A program made the position numbers and the translations under genes. Below, piece by piece: positions 53,069-60,990 of a stretch of 64,000 nt of DNA. The notes below the pieces were generated by a model, which ran no database searches, was not told the origin of the DNA, and saw only the letters and a program-made list of their open reading frames with translations. The DNA is taken from positions 124,001-188,000 of the forward strand of contig CAVYJW010000006.1 of assembly GCA_963768945.1 (NCBI GenBank), written 5' to 3'. The stretch comes from RYN-230 sp963768945 (GTDB lineage Bacteria; Actinomycetota; Actinomycetes; Streptosporangiales; Streptosporangiaceae). Within the stretch, counting starts at the first letter, position 1; the number at the start of each line of letters is the position of its first letter.

Positions 53069-53081
53069 GGATCTCAGATCT
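53069..53081. promoter_or_regulatory. Island operator, site 5 (importer operon promoter)
   Basis: GGATCTCAGATCT differs from AGATCT-N-AGATCT by one base and lies 26 bp before the start of the importer operon in an AT-rich pocket. Confidence 0.75.
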
Positions 53082-53195
53082 CGATTTCAACAGTGAACCA
53101 CTCCTGGCCCGGCCACGCGAGGTTCCGACATGGAACCGTTACGTCCGCAATGCGCTGTTAACGGGCCCGCCCCCAGCCGACGGTGACAAGTCCAC

Positions 53196-53225
53196 TTGAC
53201 ATTTGCCGTCCGGGCAGGCGATTCT
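53196..53225 (+). promoter_or_regulatory. Possible promoter of the XRE regulator gene
   Basis: TTGACA at 53196-53201 is followed after 18 bases by GATTCT. The -35 is a consensus match; the -10 is weaker. It lies about 63 bp before the XRE start codon. Confidence 0.4.
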
Positions 53226-53287
53226 GGGGGTGTGACAAGCAGACTTTACATGGGGCCGGGTACCCACCCCGCGGCGGGGGCCGTGCG

Positions 53288-53485
53288 GTGAGGAACGACG
53301 TGCGGGAACGCCGCACCGCCAAGGGACTCGCCCAGGCCGAACTGGCCTGCGAGTTGGCCGTCTCACGGCAGACGATCAACTCCATCGAGACCGGCCGCTA
53401 CACTCCGTCCCTCCTCCTGGCCATGGCCATGGCCCGGTTCTTCGGGACCACCGTCGAGGAGATATTCCACGCAGATCACGACTAA
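53288..53485 (+). CDS. XRE-family small HTH regulator
   Basis: The 65-residue protein is a single helix-turn-helix (VRERRTAKGLAQAELACELAVSRQTINSIETGRYTPSLLLAMAMARFFGTTVEEIF), the form common in actinobacterial and bacterial regulators linked to small membrane proteins. The GTG at 53288 gives the standard length. The frame that follows (53475-53594) resembles the start of such a membrane protein but lacks a start codon and stops early. Confidence 0.88.
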   Translation: MRNDVRERRTAKGLAQAELACELAVSRQTINSIETGRYTPSLLLAMAMARFFGTTVEEIFHADHD

Positions 53486-53594
53486 GACCAGCCGCACCTA
53501 CTGGGTCACGCCGGCCGTCGGGGTGGCTTGCGGCCTCATCTATCTCATCGCGTTCTCGTCCGGTGAACTCCCGGCCAGAATTGCTCCCGCGTAG
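53475..53594 (+). pseudogene. Truncated remnant of a membrane protein partner of the XRE regulator
   Basis: A 39-codon frame overlapping the XRE stop reads TSRTYWVTPAVGVACGLIYL and continues as a short hydrophobic helix before a stop. Small membrane proteins beginning in this way commonly follow XRE regulators of this type. Here no ATG/GTG/TTG is in the right place and the protein stops after the first helix, so it looks decayed. Confidence 0.4.
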
Positions 53595-53766
53595 CCAGGC
53601 AGGCCCAGCCGGGACCGCCTCCCGTGCCAGCCCGATCACCCGCGGCTGACGTTGCCGTGCCTATTTCCCTCGGCTGAATGGATCGCACCGGCGCAGGGGC
53701 GCCGTGTGATTCACGCCTGGGCTCCCGCCCAAGGCCGACGTAGGCTGCGGTCAGGAGGCGATGGGT

Positions 53767-54543
53767 ATGGGGTACGAGCACATCCTGGTGGAGAGGTCCG
53801 GGGACTTCGCCACCATCACGATGAACCGGCCGCAGCGGCGCAACGCCCTGTCCCTGGCGCACATGCGCGAGCTGATCGCCGCGTTCCGCGACATCGGGGA
53901 CGGCGATGCCGCGGGCGTGGTCCTGGCCGGTAACGGCGCGGTGTTCAGCTCTGGGCACGATCTCGCCGAGGTGGCCGGGACCGACCTCCCGGCGATCCGC
54001 AAGCTGCTTGGCACCTGCACCGAGCTCATGACGCTGATGCAGCAGGTGCCGCAGCCGGTCGTGGCCCGGGTCCACGGGCTGGCCACGGCGGCCGGCTGCC
54101 AGCTGGTCGCCAGCGCCGACCTTGCCGTGGCCAGTGAGGACGCCGGCTTCGCCACGCCCGGCGGCAAGGGCGGCTGGTTCTGCCACACCCCGATGGTGGC
54201 CGTGGCCCGGAACGTCGGCCGGAAGCGGGCCCTGGAGCTGGCCATGTCCGGCGACGTGATCGACGCGCGGACCGCCCTCGACTGGGGCCTGGTCAACCAG
54301 GTCGTGCCCGCGGGGCAGCTCGACTCTGCGGTCCAGGACTTGCTGGAGCGCGTCACCCGGGGCTCGGCGGAGAGCAAGGGCATCGGCAAGCAGGCGCTGT
54401 ACGCCCAGATCGACTTGGACCAGCCGAAGGCGTACGCCTACGCCGTCGAGGTCATGGCCTCGACCAGCCAGCTGCCGGACGCGCGCGAATGGACGCGGGC
54501 CTTCCTGGAGAAGCGCAAGCCCCGCTGGGTCCGCGGCCGGTAA
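53767..54543 (+). CDS. Enoyl-CoA hydratase/isomerase (crotonase) family protein lacking both catalytic Glu
   Basis: The 258-residue protein has the crotonase fold: VERSGDFATITMNRPQRRNAL, the oxyanion region SSGHDLAEV and ARVHGLATAAGCQLVASADL. ATG 53767 is preferred because AGGAGG lies 8 bases upstream; ATG 53761 is too close. In true hydratases Glu stands in AxGGGxEL and PExxLG; here they are Gln (AAGCQLVAS) and Gly (FATPGGKGG), a pattern like the ECHDC3 subgroup. It probably binds an acyl-CoA but does not add water in the standard way. Confidence 0.87.
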   Translation: MGYEHILVERSGDFATITMNRPQRRNALSLAHMRELIAAFRDIGDGDAAGVVLAGNGAVFSSGHDLAEVAGTDLPAIRKLLGTCTELMTLMQQVPQPVVARVHGLATAAGCQLVASADLAVASEDAGFATPGGKGGWFCHTPMVAVARNVGRKRALELAMSGDVIDARTALDWGLVNQVVPAGQLDSAVQDLLERVTRGSAESKGIGKQALYAQIDLDQPKAYAYAVEVMASTSQLPDAREWTRAFLEKRKPRWVRGR

Positions 54544-54549
54544 GGGGCG

Positions 54550-55077
54550 CTATCCGGCGCTGTCCAGCGCCTGGAGCAGCGCCTTCATCCACGGGCCGAG
54601 ATCATCCGGGGTGCGGGCCGAGATGAGGTTGCCGTCCACCACGGTGACCTCGTCCACCCAGTCCGTCCCCGCGTTGATCATGTCGTCGCGGATCGCTGCC
54701 ACGCTGGTCGCCCGGCGGCCCTTGAGGATCTTTGCGGAGATCGGCACCCAGCCGGCGTGGCAGATGAACGCGACCGGCTTGCCCGCCTCGTCGAAGTCGC
54801 GCACCAGGCCCAGGACGGCCGCGGAGCGTCGCAGCTTGTCCGGCGCGTATCCGCCCGGGATGACCAGCCCGTCGAACTCCTGGGCGGTGACCTGGTCCAC
54901 GACGGTGTCCACCGGCACCGGGCCGTGCCCCTTCTTGCCCATGACGGGGTGATTGTCGAGGCCGGCCACGGTCACCGTGACTTCCTCCTCCCGGAGACGG
55001 TACAGCGGATACAGCAGCTCCATGTCTTCGAACAGGTCCGCCGCGAGGAGGAGGACCTTCCGTCCGGCCAGCGCCAT
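54550..55077 (-). CDS. DJ-1/PfpI family protein
   Basis: The 175-residue protein has the PfpI fold with nucleophilic Cys in AFICHAGW, Glu in LFEDMELLYP and the loop VIPGGYAPDKLR. Relatives act as deglycases, glyoxalases or general stress proteins. It converges with the crotonase gene, 6 bp between stops. All catalytic residues of the type-1 glutamine-amidotransferase-like group are present. Confidence 0.92.
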   Translation of the reverse strand: MALAGRKVLLLAADLFEDMELLYPLYRLREEEVTVTVAGLDNHPVMGKKGHGPVPVDTVVDQVTAQEFDGLVIPGGYAPDKLRRSAAVLGLVRDFDEAGKPVAFICHAGWVPISAKILKGRRATSVAAIRDDMINAGTDWVDEVTVVDGNLISARTPDDLGPWMKALLQALDSAG

Positions 55078-55260
55078 GGAACCGACCCTACGCCGGCCAC
55101 GGCGGGCGCATGGCGGGCGGACTGCATCCCGCCGGGAGCGCGGGTGAGGCGCAGGCCCGTCGCAGCGACGCGCTGACGGAAAGCAGTTACGCGACTACCT
55201 CATGCTGTCGCTGATACGTTCCAGCGCAGAGCGGCGGTGCCTGTGATGCCAGAGGGGGAC

Positions 55261-56394
55261 ATGGTGCAGGCAGTCAGATCCTCGCGTGTAGTACGGCTTT
55301 CCTTCCTGACGCTCGGCGTGGCGGCCCTGGCCAGCGCCGGCCTGCTAGCCGGCGGGAGCTCGGTTCATGGGCCCGGGAGCCCGGTTCATGCGCCACAGGT
55401 CAGCGCTGCGGTTCTCACCGCCGGAACCCGCCACGGCGCCGTGCGGCCGGCCGGGGCCGTCCGCCGCGTGGCAGGGACGCTCCCGCTGGCCGGCGCGCTC
55501 CCGGTGAAGGACATGGCCAGTGCCTCCCGGCTGCCTGGGCCGCTGCACGGGGTCGCGCGCTACCTGCGCACCCGGCACGGCGTCGCGCAGGTGGCGTTGT
55601 TCAACAAGCTCACCGGCCGGACGTACCTGCTCTCGGGCGGCCGGAACACGCAGTACACGGCCAGCATCGTGAAGGCCGACATCATGTCCCTGTGGCTGTG
55701 GCGCTACCAGTCCCGGCCCGGCATCATCCCGGACAGCATGCCGTACTCCATCAGGTACCTGCTGCAGAACATGATCACGATGAGCGACAACGTGGCCGCG
55801 ACCTCGCTGTTCTACTTCTCCGGCGGCTGCACCACGCTCACCCTGTTCAATACGCTCATCCCGACCCACCACACCCGGGTCGGCTGTGAGACGCCGACGT
55901 ACTACGGGTGGGGCGATACCACAACCACGGCCGCCGACCAGGTCGCGATCGTCCGCATCCTCGCCTACCACAACCGCACCCTGGGCCGCGACGCGAGGGA
56001 GTATGGCCTGCACCTGATGGAGAGCGTGGAGCCGACCCAGCGCTGGGGCATCACCTGTGGCCCGTGGGGCACCAGGTGTGCCGCCCCCGACTACGCCACG
56101 CCCGACCCGGCCGTGACCGTCGCCGTCAAGAACGGCTGGAAGTACGTTCCCACCTGCGCCAAGCAGGACGACTCATGCCCCTGGCAGGTCAACAGCATCG
56201 GCTGGGTCCGGGGCAAGGGCCGCAACTATGTCCTGGCCGTGCTCACCACTGACGACCCCGCGGGCCCCGGCACCGCCGGGCTCGACTACGGGATCAGCAC
56301 CGTCCAGGGCGTGTCCCAGCGGATCTGGGCTAACCTGGCCGCCGGCCCGCGCCCGCTGGACCGCCGTCACCGCGCACTGTCGGGCGGCGGATGA
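55261..56394 (+). CDS. Exported class A beta-lactamase-like serine hydrolase
   Basis: The protein of about 377 residues starts with a signal sequence (VVRLSFLTLGVAALASAGLLAGG) and a Pro/Ala/Val-rich linker. The catalytic part has SxxK as TASIVKADIM, SDN as MSDNVAATS and a KxG-like element KNGWKYVP, as in class A beta-lactamases and related DD-peptidase-like proteins. Cys pairs (GGCTTL/RVGCET, ITCGPWGTRC) suggest disulfides outside the cell. Several start codons are possible; ATG 55261 follows GAGGGGG closely. Resistance activity cannot be inferred. Confidence 0.88.
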   Translation: MVQAVRSSRVVRLSFLTLGVAALASAGLLAGGSSVHGPGSPVHAPQVSAAVLTAGTRHGAVRPAGAVRRVAGTLPLAGALPVKDMASASRLPGPLHGVARYLRTRHGVAQVALFNKLTGRTYLLSGGRNTQYTASIVKADIMSLWLWRYQSRPGIIPDSMPYSIRYLLQNMITMSDNVAATSLFYFSGGCTTLTLFNTLIPTHHTRVGCETPTYYGWGDTTTTAADQVAIVRILAYHNRTLGRDAREYGLHLMESVEPTQRWGITCGPWGTRCAAPDYATPDPAVTVAVKNGWKYVPTCAKQDDSCPWQVNSIGWVRGKGRNYVLAVLTTDDPAGPGTAGLDYGISTVQGVSQRIWANLAAGPRPLDRRHRALSGGG

Positions 56395-56621
56395 TGGAGC
56401 AGTCGAACTACTACCTCTCGCCGGAAGCTGAGGCGGCTTTCAGCGACTACCTCACCCACCAGATGGGCCAGCCCCGCTTCGCGAATGCCCGCAGTGTCCG
56501 CAACGAGCTGGACCGGGCCCGCCTCCAGCATGCGCACCGTCTCGCGACCGACCTGGACCGCAGCTGGAACCGGGACGATCTGATGCGCGTCGAGCCCGCG
56601 GATGTCGTTACCCGTGCGTGA
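56391..56621 (+). CDS. Stand-alone AAA lid-like small protein
   Basis: This 76-residue protein reads EAAFSDYLTHQMGQPRFANA followed by RSVRNELDRARLQHAHRL, the helical C-terminal lid of CbbX/SpoVK-type AAA ATPases, but there is no upstream Walker A/B domain. Its ATG overlaps the serine hydrolase stop by 4 bp, so it is translated by coupling. It is either a remnant kept in an operon or a small protein acting on other ATPases. Confidence 0.7.
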   Translation: MMEQSNYYLSPEAEAAFSDYLTHQMGQPRFANARSVRNELDRARLQHAHRLATDLDRSWNRDDLMRVEPADVVTRA

Positions 56622-56841
56622 TGGCAGGGCCATTGCCGCGGCGGGCGCCCGGGCGACCGCGTAGGCCGGACCGGCCGAGGGCCATGCGCCGCCCCACGCC
56701 GACCAGCATCCAGCCCAGGTCGTGACGCAGGGACGGCCGTGGCCCCCCACGCCGCACACGCTCCCGCCGGGGGTGGGCGAGTTCGCGGTGCAGGTTTTCG
56801 TTGCGTGCCTTGATCTGCTGTTCCATCAGGTACGGATGCAT
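56608..56841 (-). CDS. Small conserved-type actinobacterial protein (MHPYLMEQ start)
   Basis: The 77-residue protein begins MHPYLMEQQIKARNENLHRE and ends with an Arg/Gly-rich segment around GWMLVGVGRRMALG. Small proteins that start MHPYLM and end with a GW-LV-LGLR helix are common in actinobacteria and have no known function. GGTGA lies 6 bases before the ATG. Its end overlaps the AAA lid-like gene by 14 bp on the opposite strand. Confidence 0.65.
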   Translation of the reverse strand: MHPYLMEQQIKARNENLHRELAHPRRERVRRGGPRPSLRHDLGWMLVGVGRRMALGRSGLRGRPGARRGNGPAITHG

Positions 56842-56899
56842 GGCTAAGTCACCTCACGCCGGGAAGGTTCGGGTTCGCCTCCGGGGAGGCGCTCGCTCG

Positions 56900-57568
56900 T
56901 TATGACGGCTCGCCGTCGGCTGGTTCATCGCCGCTGGCGGTCGCGGGCTGGGCGTCACCGGGTGGCGGCAGGCTAATCGGGTAAGCCAGCATGAGGAACT
57001 CCACCGGGACCGCGTCCGGCGGCCGGAGAGAGGGATCCGTGAGCCGCTCCCGGAACCGGGGCAGCAGCAGGGCCAGCACTTCCTGGCTGAGCTCTTCCAG
57101 CTCCGCGGCGGTGAGGTAGACAATGCTCTCGCTGCTGCCCGCCGCGTCCCGCCACTGGCGCGGGAAATTCTTGTTCGTCTCCAGCCAGGTCCGGTACCGG
57201 GCGAACTGCCGCTCACGGAGCATGCGGACCAGGGCGCCCGCCGCCATCTCGGTCTCCGGGTCATCGTGCGCGGTGGCGAACTGCATACCTACCGAGGTCA
57301 GCCGCCACGGCCGGGACCGGCCCTTGCCCCCGCCCGCCTCCTCCACGAAGCCGTATTTCGCGAGCTGGCGGAGGTGGAACGAGCAGGTGGTGGGCGACTC
57401 GCCGATCCGCTCGCCGACCTCCGTGGCCGTCATGGCCCCTCCGAGGAGCAGGGCCTCGATGAGCGCGATGCGGACCGGGTGGGTGAGGGCCCGGAGCGTC
57501 CGCGAGTCGGTCAGCTTGCGGACATTGTCCAGGGGTGAGGCTGGCGGCCCCTCGTCGTCAACAGACAC
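56900..57568 (-). CDS. ArsR/winged-helix regulator
   Basis: The 222-residue protein has an ArsR-like winged helix (SRTLRALTHPVRIALIEALLL ... MTATEVGERIGESPTTCSFHLRQLAKYGFVEE) and a C-terminal alpha domain of unknown ligand (YLTAAELEELSQEVLALL). There is no obvious metal-binding Cys motif. GTG 57568 is the start that leaves the large dyad at 57584-57619 outside the gene. It is divergent from a DinB gene, which it probably controls together with itself. Confidence 0.85.
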   Translation of the reverse strand: MSVDDEGPPASPLDNVRKLTDSRTLRALTHPVRIALIEALLLGGAMTATEVGERIGESPTTCSFHLRQLAKYGFVEEAGGGKGRSRPWRLTSVGMQFATAHDDPETEMAAGALVRMLRERQFARYRTWLETNKNFPRQWRDAAGSSESIVYLTAAELEELSQEVLALLLPRFRERLTDPSLRPPDAVPVEFLMLAYPISLPPPGDAQPATASGDEPADGEPS

Positions 57569-57583
57569 ATCTCGATACTTATC

Positions 57584-57619
57584 TTTCGAGAGATATCTGT
57601 CAAGAGATTTCTCTCGAAA
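57584..57619. promoter_or_regulatory. Operator region between the ArsR and DinB genes
   Basis: TTTCGAGAGA and its exact reverse complement TCTCTCGAAA are 16 bp apart, with further AGAGAT repeats between them (AGATATCT, AAGAGAT). It is strongly AT-rich and lies 15 bp before the regulator start. Confidence 0.82.
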
Positions 57620-57681
57620 TTGTTCCGGCGACCAGGTGGACGGCCGGGTTCGTGTACGCCAGGCGTTCCTGCCAGGCTGGG

Positions 57682-58200
57682 ATGATGACCTGGACCGCAC
57701 CCACCCCCGAGCCGGTCGACGGGCCGCTCACCGGTGCCGACCGGCCGATCCTCGAGGGCTACCTGAACTGGCAGCGGGTCACGCTGCTGAACATCTGCGC
57801 CGGCCTGACCGGGGAACAGCTGGCCAGCCGGCCCATCCCGTCCTCAAACCTGTCGCTGCTGGGCCTGATCCGGCACCTGGCCAAGGTCGAGCGGATCTGG
57901 TTCCGCCAGCGCGCGGCCGGCCAGCCGGTCCCGCCCTTGTACGACCCGGCCCGGGGGAAGGACACCGATTTCAACGACGCCGTCGCGGCGGAGGCCGAGG
58001 CGGACATTGCCCGACTGCGGGAGGAATGGCGCCAGGCCGACGCGGCCACGGCCGACCTGGGCTTCGAGGACACACTCGACGGCGGCGGCGACACGTTCTC
58101 GGTCCGGATGATGTACGTGCACCTGATCGGCGAGTACGCGCGGCACAACGGGCACGCCGACCTGCTCCGTGAGGCTCTCGACGGCGTCACCGGACGCTGA
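57682..58200 (+). CDS. DinB/DUF664 family protein, second copy
   Basis: The 172-residue protein shows LTGADRPILEGYLNWQRVTLLNICAGL, NLSLLGLIRHLAKVERIWF and MMYVHLIGEYARHNGHADLLRE, where the three His form the DinB metal site. It resembles mycothiol-dependent DinB enzymes. ATG 57682 is supported by an AGG-type site. The divergent ArsR regulator likely governs it. It shares the family with the gene at 434 but the sequences differ widely. Confidence 0.88.
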   Translation: MMTWTAPTPEPVDGPLTGADRPILEGYLNWQRVTLLNICAGLTGEQLASRPIPSSNLSLLGLIRHLAKVERIWFRQRAAGQPVPPLYDPARGKDTDFNDAVAAEAEADIARLREEWRQADAATADLGFEDTLDGGGDTFSVRMMYVHLIGEYARHNGHADLLREALDGVTGR

Positions 58201-58277
58201 GGGTTCCGGCACCGGGGACGGGGGCGGCCAGGGCTGGGTGCCGGGCCGAGGTGGCCGGGCCGAGGTGGCCGGGCCGC

Positions 58278-58991
58278 TCAGCCGCCGTCCGGGTGGCCGG
58301 TGATCCGGGCGAGTGAGAGCACGAGGTGCCGGACGAAATTCTCCGGCTCGGGCCACGGGAAGCCGGGCAGCGAGGTGCGCAGCGTAACCGCGCCGTGCAG
58401 GGCCACCCAGACCGCGGTCGAGTCGGCCACCACGTCGGTGCTCGCCGACGCTCCCGCCTCGGCGCAATCCTCGATGGCCCGGACGAGCAGGGCGAACGCC
58501 TCGGCGCCGAATTCGAGGACCGGGCGGCCTTCCGGGCCCAGCGGCACCGGCGCGCAGTAATCCTGCGGCATCCCGTGCGGCCCGGAGAACAGGACCCCGT
58601 AGCGGGCGGGATGGGCGAGCCCGTAGCCGACGTACCCCCCGCAGCCGGCGACCAGGCGTTCCACCGGGTCCTGGGGGGCCGACGCGGAGCCCTTCTCGAT
58701 GGCCCCGGCTAGCTCGTCGAAGACGCGGAGGACCACGGCCATCACGATGGCATCGCGGTCTGCGAAGTGGGCGTAGATCGACGGGGCGGAGATGCCGACC
58801 TCCCGGGCAACCGCGCGCAGGGTGACCGCCTCGTCCGAGCCGGACCGCTCGATCAGCGCGAGCGCCCCGGTCACGATGTCCTCGGTCAGCCTGGCTCCCT
58901 GACCCCGAGCGTTGCGCTGCCGACGCGGCGATGCGGTAGCCGGGGCCGCGGCGCCGGAAGCGGGCGGGACCAGCTCTGATGCGGTATTCAC
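58278..58991 (-). CDS. TetR-family repressor of the adjacent efflux pump
   Basis: The 237-residue protein has an N-terminal Ala-rich tail, a TetR helix-turn-helix (residues about 35-80: LTEDIVTGALALIERSGSDEAVTLRAVAREVGISAPSIYAHF) and a C-terminal TetR_C ligand domain. It is divergent from an MFS drug-type transporter over a 101-bp gap with several inverted TTAC/GTAA motifs. Repression of that pump is the standard arrangement. Confidence 0.92.
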   Translation of the reverse strand: MNTASELVPPASGAAAPATASPRRQRNARGQGARLTEDIVTGALALIERSGSDEAVTLRAVAREVGISAPSIYAHFADRDAIVMAVVLRVFDELAGAIEKGSASAPQDPVERLVAGCGGYVGYGLAHPARYGVLFSGPHGMPQDYCAPVPLGPEGRPVLEFGAEAFALLVRAIEDCAEAGASASTDVVADSTAVWVALHGAVTLRTSLPGFPWPEPENFVRHLVLSLARITGHPDGG

Positions 58992-59027
58992 GGTTCCTAC
59001 TTTACAGCCGTTAGCTCATATGTCTAT

Positions 59028-59043
59028 GCTTACGACTGTAAGC
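59028..59043. promoter_or_regulatory. TetR operator
   Basis: GCTTACGACTGTAAGC has 6-bp arms around four bases. Related half-sites TTACAGCCGTTAG (59001), CGATCGTAAG and CAGCCGTAAG (59047-59070) surround it in the gap between the divergent TetR and MFS genes. Confidence 0.78.
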
Positions 59044-59092
59044 CAACGATCGTAAGTCAACAGCCGTAAGTAAGCGTGCCAAGGAGAGTCCG

Positions 59093-60700
59093 ATGCCCAG
59101 CTCAAATCTGTGGCCGCAGGGCCACCCGCGGCGGCGGCAGATCCTGCTCGTGCTCTGCCTGAGCCTGCTGGTGGTCGTCATCGACAACACCATCCTCAAC
59201 ACCGCCCTCCCCACGCTGGCCCGGGTGCTGCACGCCGGGACCAGCTCACTGCAGTGGATCGCGGACGCGTACACGCTGTGCTTCGCTGCGCTGCTGGTCC
59301 CCGCCGGGGCGCTGGGTGACCGCTACGGCCGGCGCCTCTCGCTGCTCGGCGGGCTGGCCGTGTTCGCCCTGGGCAGCACGGCGGCGGCGTTCGCCTCCGG
59401 CACCGGGATGCTCATCGCGGCGCGGGTGGTGATGGGCCTCGGCGCGGCGTTCGTGATGCCGGCCACGCTGTCCATCCTGAACTCCGTGTTCCCGCCCCGG
59501 GAGCGCCCGCAGGCCATCGCGGCCTGGTCGGCCGTGGCCGGGGTGGGCATCGTGATCGGCCCCACCCTGGGCGGCCTGCTGCTGTCGCACTTCTGGTGGG
59601 GCAGCGTGTTCCTGATCAACGTCCCGCTCGTGGCGCTGGCGCTGGCCGGCGTACTGCTGACCGTCCCAGAGACCGCCGAGCCGGGAGACCACCGCCTCGA
59701 CTTCACCGGCACCTTGATGATCGCGGGCTCGCTGTTCCTCCTTGTGGACGCCATCATCGAGGCCCCGACCCGGGGGTGGACCGGGGCGTTCACGCTGGCT
59801 GAGGTGGCCGCCGCGCTGGCAGGGCTGGCCCTGTTCACCTGGTGGGAGCTGCACATCCCGAACCCGCTGATCGACCTGCGGGTGTTCGCGGTCCGCGCCT
59901 TCTCGGCCGCAGCCGCCTCGGTGACCGTGATCTTCTTCGCCCTGTTCGGCAGCCTGTTCGTGCTCACCCAGTACCTCCAGCTGGTGCATGGCTACAGCCC
60001 GCTGTCCGCCGGGTTGCGCGCGCTGCCTTTCGCGATCGCCATGGCCGCCGTGTCGCCGGTGTCCCCGGTCCTGGCCGGGCGGCTCGGCAGCCGGGTGATC
60101 ATCCCGGCCGGCATCGTGCTCATGGGCGCGGGCCTGCTGGACCTGTCCACGGCCGGCGTGCACACGAGCTACCCGCCGCTGGCTGCAGCCGTGGCCATCA
60201 TGGGCGCGGGCATGGGGCTGGTGATGGCACCAGCCAGCACGACCATCATGACCACGGTTCCCGCGCACCAGGCCGGGGCGGGCAGCGCGATCAACGACAC
60301 GATCCGGGAAGTCGGGGGCGCCCTGGGCATCGCGATCGTCGGCAGCCTGGCCGAGAACGTCTACCGCTCGAAGCTCGGCAGCGCGCTGGCTGCAGCGCAC
60401 GTGCCGCAGCCGGTCAGCCACCTGGCCACGAGCTCGGTCGCCGCGGCGGACATCGTCGGCCGGCACCTCGGCGGGGCATCCGGCATGCAGTTGGCGGCCG
60501 CGGCGCACACCGCGTTCACCACGGCCATGGCCACCGGCATGCGGATGGCCGCGGTGGTGGCCCTGATCGCCGCCATCGGGGTGGCGTTCGCGCTGCCCCC
60601 GCGCAGGCGGCCTGGCACTGTGGCCATTCCGCAGCCGGCTGGCGGGGTGGCCGTCCCGGAAGGCGCGGCGACCACGGCGCCGGCCGCCCAGGCCCGGTAG
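59093..60700 (+). CDS. MFS efflux transporter, DHA2 (14-helix) family
   Basis: The 535-residue membrane protein has the DHA2 motif C-like start LLVVVIDNTILNTALPTLAR, DAYTLCFAALLVPAGALGDRYGRR (motif A) and about 14 helices; the C-terminus is Pro/Ala-rich. Members export drugs or metabolites with proton exchange. AAGGAGAG lies 6 bases before the ATG. Control by the divergent TetR gene is likely. Confidence 0.93.
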   Translation: MPSSNLWPQGHPRRRQILLVLCLSLLVVVIDNTILNTALPTLARVLHAGTSSLQWIADAYTLCFAALLVPAGALGDRYGRRLSLLGGLAVFALGSTAAAFASGTGMLIAARVVMGLGAAFVMPATLSILNSVFPPRERPQAIAAWSAVAGVGIVIGPTLGGLLLSHFWWGSVFLINVPLVALALAGVLLTVPETAEPGDHRLDFTGTLMIAGSLFLLVDAIIEAPTRGWTGAFTLAEVAAALAGLALFTWWELHIPNPLIDLRVFAVRAFSAAAASVTVIFFALFGSLFVLTQYLQLVHGYSPLSAGLRALPFAIAMAAVSPVSPVLAGRLGSRVIIPAGIVLMGAGLLDLSTAGVHTSYPPLAAAVAIMGAGMGLVMAPASTTIMTTVPAHQAGAGSAINDTIREVGGALGIAIVGSLAENVYRSKLGSALAAAHVPQPVSHLATSSVAAADIVGRHLGGASGMQLAAAAHTAFTTAMATGMRMAAVVALIAAIGVAFALPPRRRPGTVAIPQPAGGVAVPEGAATTAPAAQAR

Positions 60701-60826
60701 CTCCCGCGGCGCCGGCGGGCGCTCAGGCCCGGTAGCTCCCTACCGGCGGCCAGATCCTCTCTGGCTTCCGTAGTAAGTAGGACGTAGCTCGGGGGGCTGG
60801 CTTTCCTCGGAGGTGCTTGAGATGGG

Positions 60827-60880
60827 AACGTGATCAGACGATTGGTGTTGGCCTGGCGACACCGATCGTCTGATCACGTT
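60827..60880 (+). terminator. 24-bp palindrome, copy 2 of the dispersed hairpin
   Basis: Arms of 24 bases starting AACGTGATCAGACGAT close a 6-base loop. Compared with copy 1 (21327-21374) two bases differ in the arms, and both changes give G-U pairs in plus-strand RNA while they would mismatch in minus-strand RNA. It lies 126 bp after the MFS stop. The rest of 60701-60990 shows no gene. Confidence 0.85.
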
Positions 60881-60990
60881 CGCGGCCTGGGGCTAGCGGG
60901 GCTGATGGGGTCGCAGGGGAACCGGGGGCCGGTTCCCGGGGGCCGGGGGCCGGGAACCGGGTGGTGCCGGGGGCGTTCTGGGAGACGATC

